From NCBI GenBank assembly GCA_028285035.1, contig JANQQF010000065.1:1-64000 (forward strand): a stretch of DNA of 64,000 bases, given 5' to 3'. The number at the start of each line of letters is the position of its first letter. The first letter of the stretch is position 1. Shown in pieces: positions 27,318-35,604 of the stretch. The stretch is from Phycisphaerae bacterium (GTDB lineage: Bacteria; Chloroflexota; Anaerolineae; 4572-78; J111). The notes beneath the pieces were generated by a model. That model was not told where the DNA came from and made no database searches. It worked only from the letters and a program-made list of their open reading frames with translations. A program made the position numbers and the translations under genes.

Positions 27318-27842
27318 TTAAACTCGTTTTCCGCCTTGTAACTCGTCTTGCAATTTTTGCAACTCATCCCATTTACCCGCTGCGGCTAGGGCCGCTTGTT
27401 CTGGCCAGGTTGTTGGGTCATTAACACCCGTCATCCCAGCCTCTGAGAGGATGGTCCGTAGGGCTTCGGCGGTCATTTCGGCGACCTGACTGAAGGTCGT
27501 GATGCCAGCTGCGGCCAAAACTGATTTGATTTTTGGGCCAATCCCTTCCAATCGTTGTAGATCATCAGGCTCGGCCATCGGTGCAACGGATCGCGAGGCA
27601 GCCGGGGCCTCTTCTGGTATCATTGTTACAGCTAACCCAGAGGGTGTGACGGCTCTAAGCTTTTTATCGACAACCACAGGAGTATCTAGGCGTTCTGCTT
27701 CTGGTTGTGGATCAAGCCGGCGTAGATAATTCTGAGTTGCAATATTATCAGTTCGCCAAGCAAAAGCGATAAAACCGCCAATTACCAACAGCAAGGGTGC
27801 ATAACATAATAAAATCCCTGAAGCTTGTAGTTCTTGAAACAT
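27318..27842 (-). CDS. Membrane-anchored helix-hairpin-helix protein between bchX and bchY
   Basis: 174 residues from ATG 27842 (AAGGGGGA upstream). One N-terminal membrane helix (about residues 7-28) is followed by a short linker and a pair of helix-hairpin-helix-like motifs (LQRLEGIGPKIKSVLAAAGITTF, then a TAEALRTILSEAG helix). The end is WPEQAALAAAGKWDELQKLQDEL. This matches the DUF4332-like or 'predicted 5' HhH' domain found in many small proteins, typically ending with the same W-P-x-Q-A-x-L-A-x-x-G-x-W-x-x-L pattern. The position directly between the chlorophyllide reductase subunits is unusual. A direct role is inference. Confidence 0.8.
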   Translation of the reverse strand: MFQELQASGILLCYAPLLLVIGGFIAFAWRTDNIATQNYLRRLDPQPEAERLDTPVVVDKKLRAVTPSGLAVTMIPEEAPAASRSVAPMAEPDDLQRLEGIGPKIKSVLAAAGITTFSQVAEMTAEALRTILSEAGMTGVNDPTTWPEQAALAAAGKWDELQKLQDELQGGKRV

Positions 27843-27895
27843 TAAATCCCCCTTCTCCGCGTCAGTTCCACCCAACTGACCGTATTAGATATAAA

Positions 27896-29077
27896 TTATT
27901 GGTAAGAAGGCGCATCAGCATAGCGCACATCAATCAATGAAAAGGTCTGGCCTGTTCGAGTTAAGGCTGAAAGAAAAGCGACCTTGTTTTCCAAATCTTC
28001 TGGAGCCCCAATCCGAATTTCGGTAGCCCCAGAGGTTACAGTAATACTCTCATCTTGATCTTTATCCAACCCTGTTACGTGAATCCCAATTGCTTCCATC
28101 ATCGCCTGAACTTTGCGCTGAACCGGGTCAGCCACCTGAACTTGACGCGTTGGAGCCAACGTAAACTCTGGCATTAAATTCTGAATGGCGATTTGATCGC
28201 CTCCAAATAGATCAGCTTTTGTCGCTGAGGTGGGCTGTCCCGGTGGCTCCTGTGCTCCAAAGACTTCCAAAAATTCGTTGTAGCCCAACGGTTTAAAGTC
28301 AGTGCAAGGCGGAATCTCACGGCGAACGATACGTCCAGCTAAATCAGCAAAAATTTTGTTGAATTCTTCTACTTCCAAGGCCAGCTTACAAGCGTCAGCT
28401 AGAACGCGTGCGTCGTGATTAAGCGGAACACGGGTCAGGATTGGCAAACCGATCGCCTCGGCAAACATATCAGCAGTGTCTGTCCCATCATCTCGATTAA
28501 CGATCATTCCTAGAAGCTGGGTAGAGCCACCCATTGATTGAAAATAGCGAGCGGCTGTAGCGATGTTATTGGCGGCATAGAGCGACTGCCGATCGTGTCC
28601 AACGACAATAATCACTTCTTCGGCGAGAGAACGGGCCAAAGGTGTAGCAAAGCCACCACACACCACGTCACCCAGAAAATCCATGACCACATAATCCAGG
28701 TCCCAATCTTTCATGCCAAGACGTTCTAACACTTTGAAGCCGTGAGATATGCCCTGTCCACCACAGCCTCGACCCACATCCGGGCCGCCGATTTCGCAAC
28801 CAAAGATGGAGACATCCGGGGCCAGTTGGCTGCGATAGATGATGTCACCAACTTCCATCTTGTCCTCAGTGCCGGCGTCTTTGTGACTGCGCCATACTTC
28901 GCCAAGGGTGGGTAGGGAATGACCCCCAAAAATAGTGTTGCAGGAGTCATGCTTTGGATCACAACCAAGTTGGAGGACACGATGACCATCAAAGGCCAAA
29001 CGAGCTGTTAAGTTGGAGGTGGTAAAACTTTTACCAATCCCCCCTTTGCCATAAATGGCTAACATTCGAGCAGTCAT
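27896..29077 (-). CDS. bchX: Chlorophyllide a reductase iron protein BchX
   Basis: 393 residues. NifH-like features are the P-loop [14 protein letters not shown] (residues 10-23), CDPKHDSCNTIFGG, the cluster cysteine in GRGCGGQGI, and [18 protein letters not shown]-terminal extension of about 100 residues beyond the NifH core (ending ITVTSGATEIRIG...) is longer than in BchL and typical of many BchX. It reduces BchYZ in an ATP-dependent way. Start supported by AGGAAA; it is 16 nt after bchC. Confidence 0.95.
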   Translation of the reverse strand: MTARMLAIYGKGGIGKSFTTSNLTARLAFDGHRVLQLGCDPKHDSCNTIFGGHSLPTLGEVWRSHKDAGTEDKMEVGDIIYRSQLAPDVSIFGCEIGGPDVGRGCGGQGISHGFKVLERLGMKDWDLDYVVMDFLGDVVCGGFATPLARSLAEEVIIVVGHDRQSLYAANNIATAARYFQSMGGSTQLLGMIVNRDDGTDTADMFAEAIGLPILTRVPLNHDARVLADACKLALEVEEFNKIFADLAGRIVRREIPPCTDFKPLGYNEFLEVFGAQEPPGQPTSATKADLFGGDQIAIQNLMPEFTLAPTRQVQVADPVQRKVQAMMEAIGIHVTGLDKDQDESITVTSGATEIRIGAPEDLENKVAFLSALTRTGQTFSLIDVRYADAPSYQ

Positions 29078-29093
29078 AAAGTTTCCTGTCTTT

Positions 29094-30059
29094 CTAAGAG
29101 ACCGAATGATCGGTCCAATCCAAAATGAGCTTTAGACAATTGCCATCATTGAGGGCTACATCGTAAGCTGTAGCCACTTCAGAGATGGGTAAGTTATGGG
29201 TTAACATCGCTGAAACATCAAGTGTTCCACGAGCGATCATATCACGGCAGCGTACTAAATCACCAGGTGCCCACTCTTTGGCCGTTAGCAATCGGGCTTC
29301 CTTTAAAAAGAGTGGCATATAGGGTAACTGCAAGGTTTGGTAGTAACCCAGTAACAGGATCGTACCCCCAGGCGCCAGTAATGGCAACGCCTGAGCCAGA
29401 GCCTCCATCGAACCTGTGGCTTCGATTATCGCTGTGACTGGCTCTTGAATAGCCTCGGTCAATGCTTGGCTTTCAACATTGATAATCTGATCACCGGTGG
29501 CATAGGCTAAACGGTTAGGGTTACGATCTGCAACGCCTACCCAGGACTCTCGATTTTGAGCTAAACGAGCCGCAAGTTGACCGACAGGACCTTGCCCCAA
29601 AACCAGTAAACGCTCACCAGGTTTAGGAGCTAATACATCCAGACCGTGTAGGGCGGTCGCCGCCAGAGCCAATAATACGCCTTGCTGTGGTTCAATCCCA
29701 TCAAGCGGAACCACCCGCTTTACATCCGCCAAAAGTTGGGCCGACTGTCCTCCCCAAGCGGCATTGATGCCTTCATAACATTGAGCACCGCCCACATAAA
29801 CCCAGCGGTCGGCCCATTCAGTTGAAACATTTTGACCAATCTCAACGACTCGACCAACGGTTTCATAGCCAGGAATTACAGGTAAGGCCAGCATTGGATG
29901 GGGCATTTGACCCGCTAGCAACATTCGCTCAGTACCTGCGCTAATTGAGGTGTAGGCTGTTTGCACGACCAACTCATCAGGGCCTTGTTCTTTGAGGGCG
30001 ACTTCTTGTAAATTCACTTGTCCCGGTTCGGCGATAACAACCGCCTGCGTATTTCCCAT
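29094..30059 (-). CDS. bchC: Bacteriochlorophyllide a dehydrogenase
   Basis: 321 residues of a zinc-alcohol-dehydrogenase-like (medium-chain) fold lacking many structural cysteines, as in BchC. SAGTERMLLAGQMPHP, VIPGYETVGRVVEIG and a nucleotide-binding LLVLGQGPVGQLAARLA segment are visible. It oxidises the 3-hydroxyethyl group made by BchF to the 3-acetyl group of bacteriochlorophyll a. Located 6 nt after bchF and 16 nt before bchX, so the ring-A modification and ring-B reduction genes are together. Confidence 0.92.
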   Translation of the reverse strand: MGNTQAVVIAEPGQVNLQEVALKEQGPDELVVQTAYTSISAGTERMLLAGQMPHPMLALPVIPGYETVGRVVEIGQNVSTEWADRWVYVGGAQCYEGINAAWGGQSAQLLADVKRVVPLDGIEPQQGVLLALAATALHGLDVLAPKPGERLLVLGQGPVGQLAARLAQNRESWVGVADRNPNRLAYATGDQIINVESQALTEAIQEPVTAIIEATGSMEALAQALPLLAPGGTILLLGYYQTLQLPYMPLFLKEARLLTAKEWAPGDLVRCRDMIARGTLDVSAMLTHNLPISEVATAYDVALNDGNCLKLILDWTDHSVS

Positions 30060-30065
30060 GAATGA

Positions 30066-30548
30066 TTATTCCGTTTGGACTAAAGGCTGCATTGATGTCA
30101 ATTGGCGTTGTTTACGAGCCTGAAGTCCTTTCACTATAAATTGTGTGCAGTTAAAGAGGTAGGCAATGTAGGCAATGAGCATCAAGCCCATCACCGCCTG
30201 ATTTGACCAGCCCAGCCATTGGGCCAGAAAATAAAGATTATGCAGGATCATCGCTACCGCATTGCCAACATCTTCCCAAAAGAATTGGGGGGCCAAAAAC
30301 CACTTGCCAAAAATTTCCTTTTCCCAAATCATTCCGGTTACGGTAATCAGCCATAACAGGGCAATTTTAATCAACACGCTCACCGTGGTAATCAAATAGC
30401 CTTGCCCGGTCATTAAATAGCGGACGACTAATATAAAGCTAATGATGAAGGCCAAGAATTGAATTGGGGCCAGAATAGCTTGAACCAATGTCCATTTGCT
30501 CTTGTTTCGTCTTTCCAATTGTTCTGGCGTGTAAGTCGGTGTCGCCAT
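30066..30548 (-). CDS. bchF: 3-vinyl bacteriochlorophyllide hydratase
   Basis: 160 residues with about 4 membrane helices. The N-terminal YTPEQLERRNKSKWTLVQAI, the IWEKEIFGKWFLAPQFFWED segment and the C-terminal YLFNCTQFI match the BchF family, whose members are 150-180 residues. BchF hydrates the C3 vinyl to hydroxyethyl before BchC. It follows the alpha/beta hydrolase by 31 nt. RBS AAGAGG is close to the start. Confidence 0.93.
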   Translation of the reverse strand: MATPTYTPEQLERRNKSKWTLVQAILAPIQFLAFIISFILVVRYLMTGQGYLITTVSVLIKIALLWLITVTGMIWEKEIFGKWFLAPQFFWEDVGNAVAMILHNLYFLAQWLGWSNQAVMGLMLIAYIAYLFNCTQFIVKGLQARKQRQLTSMQPLVQTE

Positions 30549-30579
30549 AATGCCTCTTATCTGTATCGTCTTTATAGCG

Positions 30580-31473
30580 CTATAGCTCTAAAAAATCCCG
30601 CAAAATTGCCATATATTCGCCTGGCTTTTCTACCATCGGAAGATGACCACACTCTTCCATCCAATGCACCTCACAGTTTGGAATTCGTTCCACTGTATAT
30701 GCCACATTTTCCAAGGGCATAACCTGATCCTGACGACAGGCAATTATTAAGGTTGGGGCCTGTACTCGTAATCCTGCTTCCTTGATTTCAGGGTTAGTCG
30801 CATCATTAGCACAAGCCACCGCTGTGTCGAAATCTAGCTGTAGGTAATCAAAAAGCCCCTGCCGCAACGCCATCGGATCATTAGGTATACGATAAAAGTA
30901 GCGGGTTGCCATCATTTGGGGCAAACCAGGTAGGTAGCCCATCCATTCAGGTCTGAAACGCATTGATAGCTGGATAAACTTCATAATATTGGTGTAGATC
31001 TCTTTTTGTTTCTCACTAACAAAGAAACACATCGAGGTCAACACCATCCGTTCGACACGCTCAGGAATCAGGTCAGCCAAAAGTAGAGCCATTGCTGCCC
31101 CCATTGAATGTCCGACAATCTGCACTCGGTCTATCTCAAGTACATCGAGAGTATTTTTTAGAGAAGCGACCTGATCAAACATATTTTGAGCCGGTTGGAC
31201 AGGTTGAGACCGACCCGTTCCGGGCAAATCAGGTACAATAACCTGCGCTGTATAGGCCAATGCGTGGGCGGTGCCTTGCCAGTAGCTGCCCGAACCGCCC
31301 CACCCATGAATTAGCAGAATGGGTGTTACGTCTTTGGCTGTCCTCGGTTGCCATACATCAACCAACAGCGGACCTTGCTTCTGATTAATTCGCAGAGTTT
31401 TATCCGCTTTAATATTCTTGCTCGTAGCACCATTTAATCTGGCATAGTTCCCGAACGTTTCAAGCTCAATCAT
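30580..31473 (-). CDS. Alpha/beta hydrolase, BchO-like
   Basis: 297 residues. Oxyanion motif LIHGWGGSGSYW (about residue 55), PDLPGTGRS, nucleophile elbow VGHSMGAAM (Ser in GHSMG), catalytic acid near ACRQDQVM, and His in EECGHLPMVEKP. A full Ser-Asp-His triad is therefore visible. It sits between puhE (4 nt) and bchF in the bch superoperon, making a pigment-related esterase or BchO-type role plausible. A second, less canonical hydrolase ends the bchD operon. Neither can be firmly named BchO. Confidence 0.82.
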   Translation of the reverse strand: MIELETFGNYARLNGATSKNIKADKTLRINQKQGPLLVDVWQPRTAKDVTPILLIHGWGGSGSYWQGTAHALAYTAQVIVPDLPGTGRSQPVQPAQNMFDQVASLKNTLDVLEIDRVQIVGHSMGAAMALLLADLIPERVERMVLTSMCFFVSEKQKEIYTNIMKFIQLSMRFRPEWMGYLPGLPQMMATRYFYRIPNDPMALRQGLFDYLQLDFDTAVACANDATNPEIKEAGLRVQAPTLIIACRQDQVMPLENVAYTVERIPNCEVHWMEECGHLPMVEKPGEYMAILRDFLEL

Positions 31474-31477
31474 TGGC

Positions 31478-32350
31478 TTAGCCTTCCCCTATTTGTTCGG
31501 GTACTGTCTGCAATCTGGTTCCTTGATTTATTGGAGGGATTGCATCTTGATAATTATTTTGGGGTAAGATCTTAATACTCCATCCCCACAACATAGCCGG
31601 GATAGGAACAACAAGCAATAGATGTTCAATGACGCCCAGGCCAAGCATGGTTCCGACTGTCAAAAACCCAATTGTCTGATCCAAGGTCGCGTAGGGAACA
31701 ATGCCTTGGTAAATGTGAGCCAGCGAAAAGAGTGATCCAACAACAATAGTTAGTGGGAGTAATGGGTTGGTGCTTCTTTTACCTAACAGGCGATCAAGAT
31801 GGTGTAAATGAGGCGGTAAAAACTTAATATCGAAGTTTCGCACCCCAAAAAATACGTTGAGCTTTGCTAGAGCGTGCATCACCCATAATGCAAGAAAAAT
31901 CCACAACCCCCACTTGTTAGGCGCATTCCAAGTTAATACCGTCAACAAAACAAAAAAGCCGATGATAAGCAGTTCATGAAATAAACTGGCTCGTAAAGCG
32001 AGCCAGAAACGGAGGGCAAAACTGTTTGGTCTCTGATTGATAACTTGTAAAACCTCACCAAAATCATCTTTGTGAGGGAGACCGGTAATATACCCTAAAT
32101 AATAACTCGCCACTTGCCAACCCCAGATGAAGATACCACATGTTAGGGACAGATACACCGCAGCTGGTTGTGTTTGATGGCGGGTCAAAAACAAGCCCCC
32201 TACAGCTAACAGCATCACGACCGTTGCACTAACAAAAGCAAAATGCCTTACCCATGTAGACCGACCATAGGTCACAATGATCACCCCGGTTACAAACCAC
32301 CACAAAAAAATTGCATAGAGGACCGGCTGGATAAATTGGAGTAGCTGCAT
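31478..32350 (-). CDS. puhE: PuhE-type photosynthetic complex assembly protein (DUF3623)
   Basis: 290 residues with about 7-8 membrane helices. Family landmarks are the start region FLWWFVTGVIIVTYGR, GIFIWGWQVASYYLGYITG, ASLFHELLIIG, ALAKLNVFFGVRNFDIKFLP and EHLLLVVPIP, matching DUF3623/PuhE of purple bacteria. In those organisms puhE lies next to puhABC and acsF and supports RC-LH assembly. Here it follows bchP with a 1-nt TAATG overlap and no puhA, puhB or recognisable puhC is present. Confidence 0.87.
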   Translation of the reverse strand: MQLLQFIQPVLYAIFLWWFVTGVIIVTYGRSTWVRHFAFVSATVVMLLAVGGLFLTRHQTQPAAVYLSLTCGIFIWGWQVASYYLGYITGLPHKDDFGEVLQVINQRPNSFALRFWLALRASLFHELLIIGFFVLLTVLTWNAPNKWGLWIFLALWVMHALAKLNVFFGVRNFDIKFLPPHLHHLDRLLGKRSTNPLLPLTIVVGSLFSLAHIYQGIVPYATLDQTIGFLTVGTMLGLGVIEHLLLVVPIPAMLWGWSIKILPQNNYQDAIPPINQGTRLQTVPEQIGEG

Positions 32351-33561
32351 TAAGCTTTTAGCCTCCTCTGTGGCAGCATATAATGGCGTGCCTGAGCCGC
32401 AATAATATCGGCAGTCATTCGCAACTGAGCCAGCCAGGGCATGGGTGCCATACTTTTGTGCATGTATGATTCAAATGTGAGCTGCTGAACATCTTTGTTG
32501 CGACACATATCGGTAAAGACCTCCATTTGTCGCTCGTTGCTATAGCCCCATTTTTGTAGCCAGCGTAAGAAGCGGTACATTGTCCGGTATTCTTTCCACC
32601 ACAACTTCTCATACCGCTTCAAGGCCTTCTCCGAAGCATCGGGTAAGACCTCGATCAAGGTCAAGGCGGCCTGTTTGCCGCTTTTCATAGCCCAATAGAT
32701 GCCTTCGCCTGATGTACCAACCACCAGTCCGGCTGCATCACCGATCAGCATCGCCCGCTCAAAGGCAATTTGCGGTCGAGGATTCATAGGTAAAGCGTGA
32801 GCCTCTTCCATAAATACCTCTCCGCCAGCCAATTCAGGGGCAATACGCTGCTTGAGGTTAGCCAACAATTGACGGGCCTGAGCCGTATTGCCCGGTCCAG
32901 CCCCACAGCCAACGGCAACGTGATCTGACTTTGGGAAAACCCAAGCATATAAATCGGGGCTAACATCATGCCCTAAATAAAGATCAGCCACATCCCGCCA
33001 TCGCTCCATTTTATCTTCGGGTAATCGCATCCGCTCTTGGATGGCGATACAGCGAGGTAAGCGGGGCAAGCCCAAAGCTTGGGCCGTGGTTGAGTAAGCC
33101 CCATCTGCCCCAATGACAGCCTCAACTTGCATCGTTTCTTTGGCCGAGCTGTCCTTCGCCCGATAGGTTACATCGACCCCATCTGTCCCGACTTCTAGAT
33201 CGATTAACTTTCCTTCGATCAATTGAGCGCCATTTGAAACCGCTCGCTGGCGCAGATAGGGGTCTAATTCTTCACGGCAAGCCATTGCGACATAATCGTC
33301 AGCACTTTTTTCTAGACCCATCACCTGAATCTCCGTTTTTCGTTCGGAGGGTGAGTGAATCATCGTTTTATACACTTTACGTGAAATCAACGACTCAGGA
33401 ATATCAAACTCTTCGAAGGCTATGGGCGGTAACGCACCACCACAGGGTTTAACCCAAGATAAATCCCGTTCCATTAAGATTACGGGGACGCCAGCTTGAG
33501 CAAGCGTATTAGCCGCAGTGGCTCCCCCCACAGATGCACCGACAACAAGAATTGGTTTCAC
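32350..33561 (-). CDS. bchP: Geranylgeranyl reductase (bacteriochlorophyll tail)
   Basis: 403 residues of the FAD-dependent geranylgeranyl reductase family. The dinucleotide motif VVGASVGGATAANTLAQAG is at the N-terminus, followed by ERDLSWVKPCGGALPP with the family's CGG element, and the later FAD motif AMLIGDAAGLVVGTSGEGIYWAM. It reduces the geranylgeranyl tail to phytyl. It lies between bchG (32 nt) and puhE (1-nt overlap). The start codon context MKPILVVGAS is typical. Confidence 0.93.
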   Translation of the reverse strand: MKPILVVGASVGGATAANTLAQAGVPVILMERDLSWVKPCGGALPPIAFEEFDIPESLISRKVYKTMIHSPSERKTEIQVMGLEKSADDYVAMACREELDPYLRQRAVSNGAQLIEGKLIDLEVGTDGVDVTYRAKDSSAKETMQVEAVIGADGAYSTTAQALGLPRLPRCIAIQERMRLPEDKMERWRDVADLYLGHDVSPDLYAWVFPKSDHVAVGCGAGPGNTAQARQLLANLKQRIAPELAGGEVFMEEAHALPMNPRPQIAFERAMLIGDAAGLVVGTSGEGIYWAMKSGKQAALTLIEVLPDASEKALKRYEKLWWKEYRTMYRFLRWLQKWGYSNERQMEVFTDMCRNKDVQQLTFESYMHKSMAPMPWLAQLRMTADIIAAQARHYMLPQRRLKA

Positions 33562-33593
33562 GGAAATTTTTGCCTCCTATAAGGTAACATGGG

Positions 33594-34508
33594 TTATGAC
33601 AAGGCCCGCAATCCAACCGCAGCCACCATCATCCCCCAGACAAAAAAGCTGACGCCAATTGCGCTAAATTTGAGATGATAGGCCACTGGCTGCTGCAAAA
33701 ATTTTCGTTGTTGAGGTAGCTGAACCAATAAAATACCCAACAAAATCAGCCCTGCTTGCCATAGACCCCAGTAGAATAAGGCCCCAATCACGCCAATTTG
33801 AGCAAAATTCATGGTAGCGATAATCAACCAAGCCGCTTTTTGCGGGCCATATAGGACTGGGATAGAACGAATACCAACTGTTTTATCACCGGCCATACTC
33901 TTATAATCGTTGATGCTCATGATTCCGTGTGTTCCAAACGAGTAAAGTAAGGCAACCACAATGCTGGGATAGGTTAGACTAGCAAAGACAAGATGACCAG
34001 CCAACCAGGCCAGTCCCTCATAAGAAATCGCAACCAAAGCGTTGCCAACCCAACCATTCCGTTTGGCTCTAATGGGTGGGGCGCTGTAGAACAGAGCTAA
34101 AACTACACCGGCCGACACCAACAGCAGTACACCTAAACCAAAGTAACTGCCTAGGAGTAATCCTGATAGTAAAAGTACGGCTAATGTGATAAATACTTGT
34201 CTCGTTGAGACAAGGCCCGATGGAATCAACCGATCGGGCTCATTAATGGCATCAACCTCTCGATCAAAGTAATCATTGATCACTTGGGAGAACCCACACA
34301 ACATCGGCCCCGCCATAACCAGCCCAATAGTAATTAGGCCAATATCCCCGATGGCCCAAGTCGTTTCGCCGCTGGCGATGGCCCCGCATAGAAAAGCCCA
34401 CATCGGCCCAAACCAAGTAATTGGTTTCATTAGAATCAAGGACCGATGTAAGATAGATGGTTGTTCTGTCTGAATTGGTGAAGTCAAAGTGTTATCAATG
34501 GTGGTCAT
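33594..34508 (-). CDS. bchG: Bacteriochlorophyll a synthase
   Basis: 304 residues from ATG 34508; a TTG at 34523 in frame would add five residues, and neither has a clear RBS. It is a UbiA prenyltransferase with about 8-9 membrane helices. The first Asp-rich motif NDYFDREVDAINEPDRLIPSG and the second NDYKSMAGDKTVGIRSIP identify the ChlG/BchG branch. It esterifies bacteriochlorophyllide a with geranylgeranyl or phytyl diphosphate. It follows pufC by 84 nt, so tail attachment is transcribed with the reaction centre genes. Confidence 0.94.
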   Translation of the reverse strand: MTTIDNTLTSPIQTEQPSILHRSLILMKPITWFGPMWAFLCGAIASGETTWAIGDIGLITIGLVMAGPMLCGFSQVINDYFDREVDAINEPDRLIPSGLVSTRQVFITLAVLLLSGLLLGSYFGLGVLLLVSAGVVLALFYSAPPIRAKRNGWVGNALVAISYEGLAWLAGHLVFASLTYPSIVVALLYSFGTHGIMSINDYKSMAGDKTVGIRSIPVLYGPQKAAWLIIATMNFAQIGVIGALFYWGLWQAGLILLGILLVQLPQQRKFLQQPVAYHLKFSAIGVSFFVWGMMVAAVGLRALS

Positions 34509-34592
34509 ATTTTTGTTTGACAATTAATAATTAAAGATTGATGATGACTTGTCTGTCATAAACCTTTAGATAAGCCCTTCAAAAATAAATGA

Positions 34593-35543
34593 TTACTGAC
34601 CAGTGTAACTAGATCTGAGTACTTCCGGCAAAAATTCTCCTGATCGTACGGCTCCTGGTGGGCGTACCTGATTTTGATGGCATAGGGAACAAGATGGTTC
34701 TTGACCATTCATTGAGGCCTGATATTCACCTCGAATATGCTGTGACATTTGCAACATTGTCAGGGCATAATATTTAGCTGGTTGTTCCCAACTTGGGAAG
34801 TAACGCGAGTTGTGACAATGGGTACAACCCACCGCTAGGCTTTCATTCATGTGATACATGGTATGCTGGTTATACTGAACTGCATCCAAGGATACACTAA
34901 GATCGCCTGTTACCTGCAAAACATCTAGATCATCAAGGGGTAAGCGATAGTCATCCGGTAAGGCGTGTAAGCCGTCTGGCCAGGCTACAGGGTTCGCTTG
35001 ACCATTATGACAGGTGGCGCAGATAATTTGGGCCCCAGAAGGTTGCTTACCTTCTATATCTGCAAGCTGTGTTATCCAATTTTGATTAAGATCGGCCACC
35101 ATTTGCAAATGCAACCGGGCATTATCCTTGCGGGCAGCGACCTCATCATCACCAATCTCAGCGCCATCTGCTGCAAAGTTATTGATGTTATGGCAGTAGC
35201 TACAATCCTCTTTTAAACCACCCGCCACATAGGTTGTCATAAAGTTCCAAACTTCGGTTGTTGACATTCCAGTCAATACTTTAACATTTTGTGGCTCTGG
35301 ATGCTCAATAAGGTATTCTTGGATAGCCGTGTTTGACTCGGGTTTGATATATTGCCCAACCGTCACATAATTGACATAGGCTGGATTGAGCGGGGGTGCT
35401 TCTGCTTCTGATGCGGCAACTGTACTATCGCGTACAAATAGAATGACCCATAGCCCGCCACCAACTAACACAGATCCTATGATAATAAAGACAATCCAAA
35501 ATGAGAAGTTTTGACTGAATGGATTTTTGACACCACGAGGCAT
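34593..35543 (-). CDS. pufC: Tetraheme cytochrome c subunit of the reaction centre
   Basis: 316 residues. An N-terminal membrane anchor (about residues 14-37) precedes four CxxCH haem-binding motifs: C114-C117-H118, C175-C178-H179, C240-C243-H244 and C285-C288-H289. Candidate axial methionines precede them (for example MVA, MYHM, MLQM). The protein donates electrons to the photooxidised special pair from the periplasmic side. No lipobox is evident; the anchor is an uncleaved helix, as described for Chloroflexota PufC. It is 61 nt after pufLM. Confidence 0.95.
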   Translation of the reverse strand: MPRGVKNPFSQNFSFWIVFIIIGSVLVGGGLWVILFVRDSTVAASEAEAPPLNPAYVNYVTVGQYIKPESNTAIQEYLIEHPEPQNVKVLTGMSTTEVWNFMTTYVAGGLKEDCSYCHNINNFAADGAEIGDDEVAARKDNARLHLQMVADLNQNWITQLADIEGKQPSGAQIICATCHNGQANPVAWPDGLHALPDDYRLPLDDLDVLQVTGDLSVSLDAVQYNQHTMYHMNESLAVGCTHCHNSRYFPSWEQPAKYYALTMLQMSQHIRGEYQASMNGQEPSCSLCHQNQVRPPGAVRSGEFLPEVLRSSYTGQ

Positions 35544-35604
35544 TATTATCTCCTCTTCCTTTTCTTAATTGCTGATGGGTGAGTAGTAACCTATAAATGT
35601 TGCC

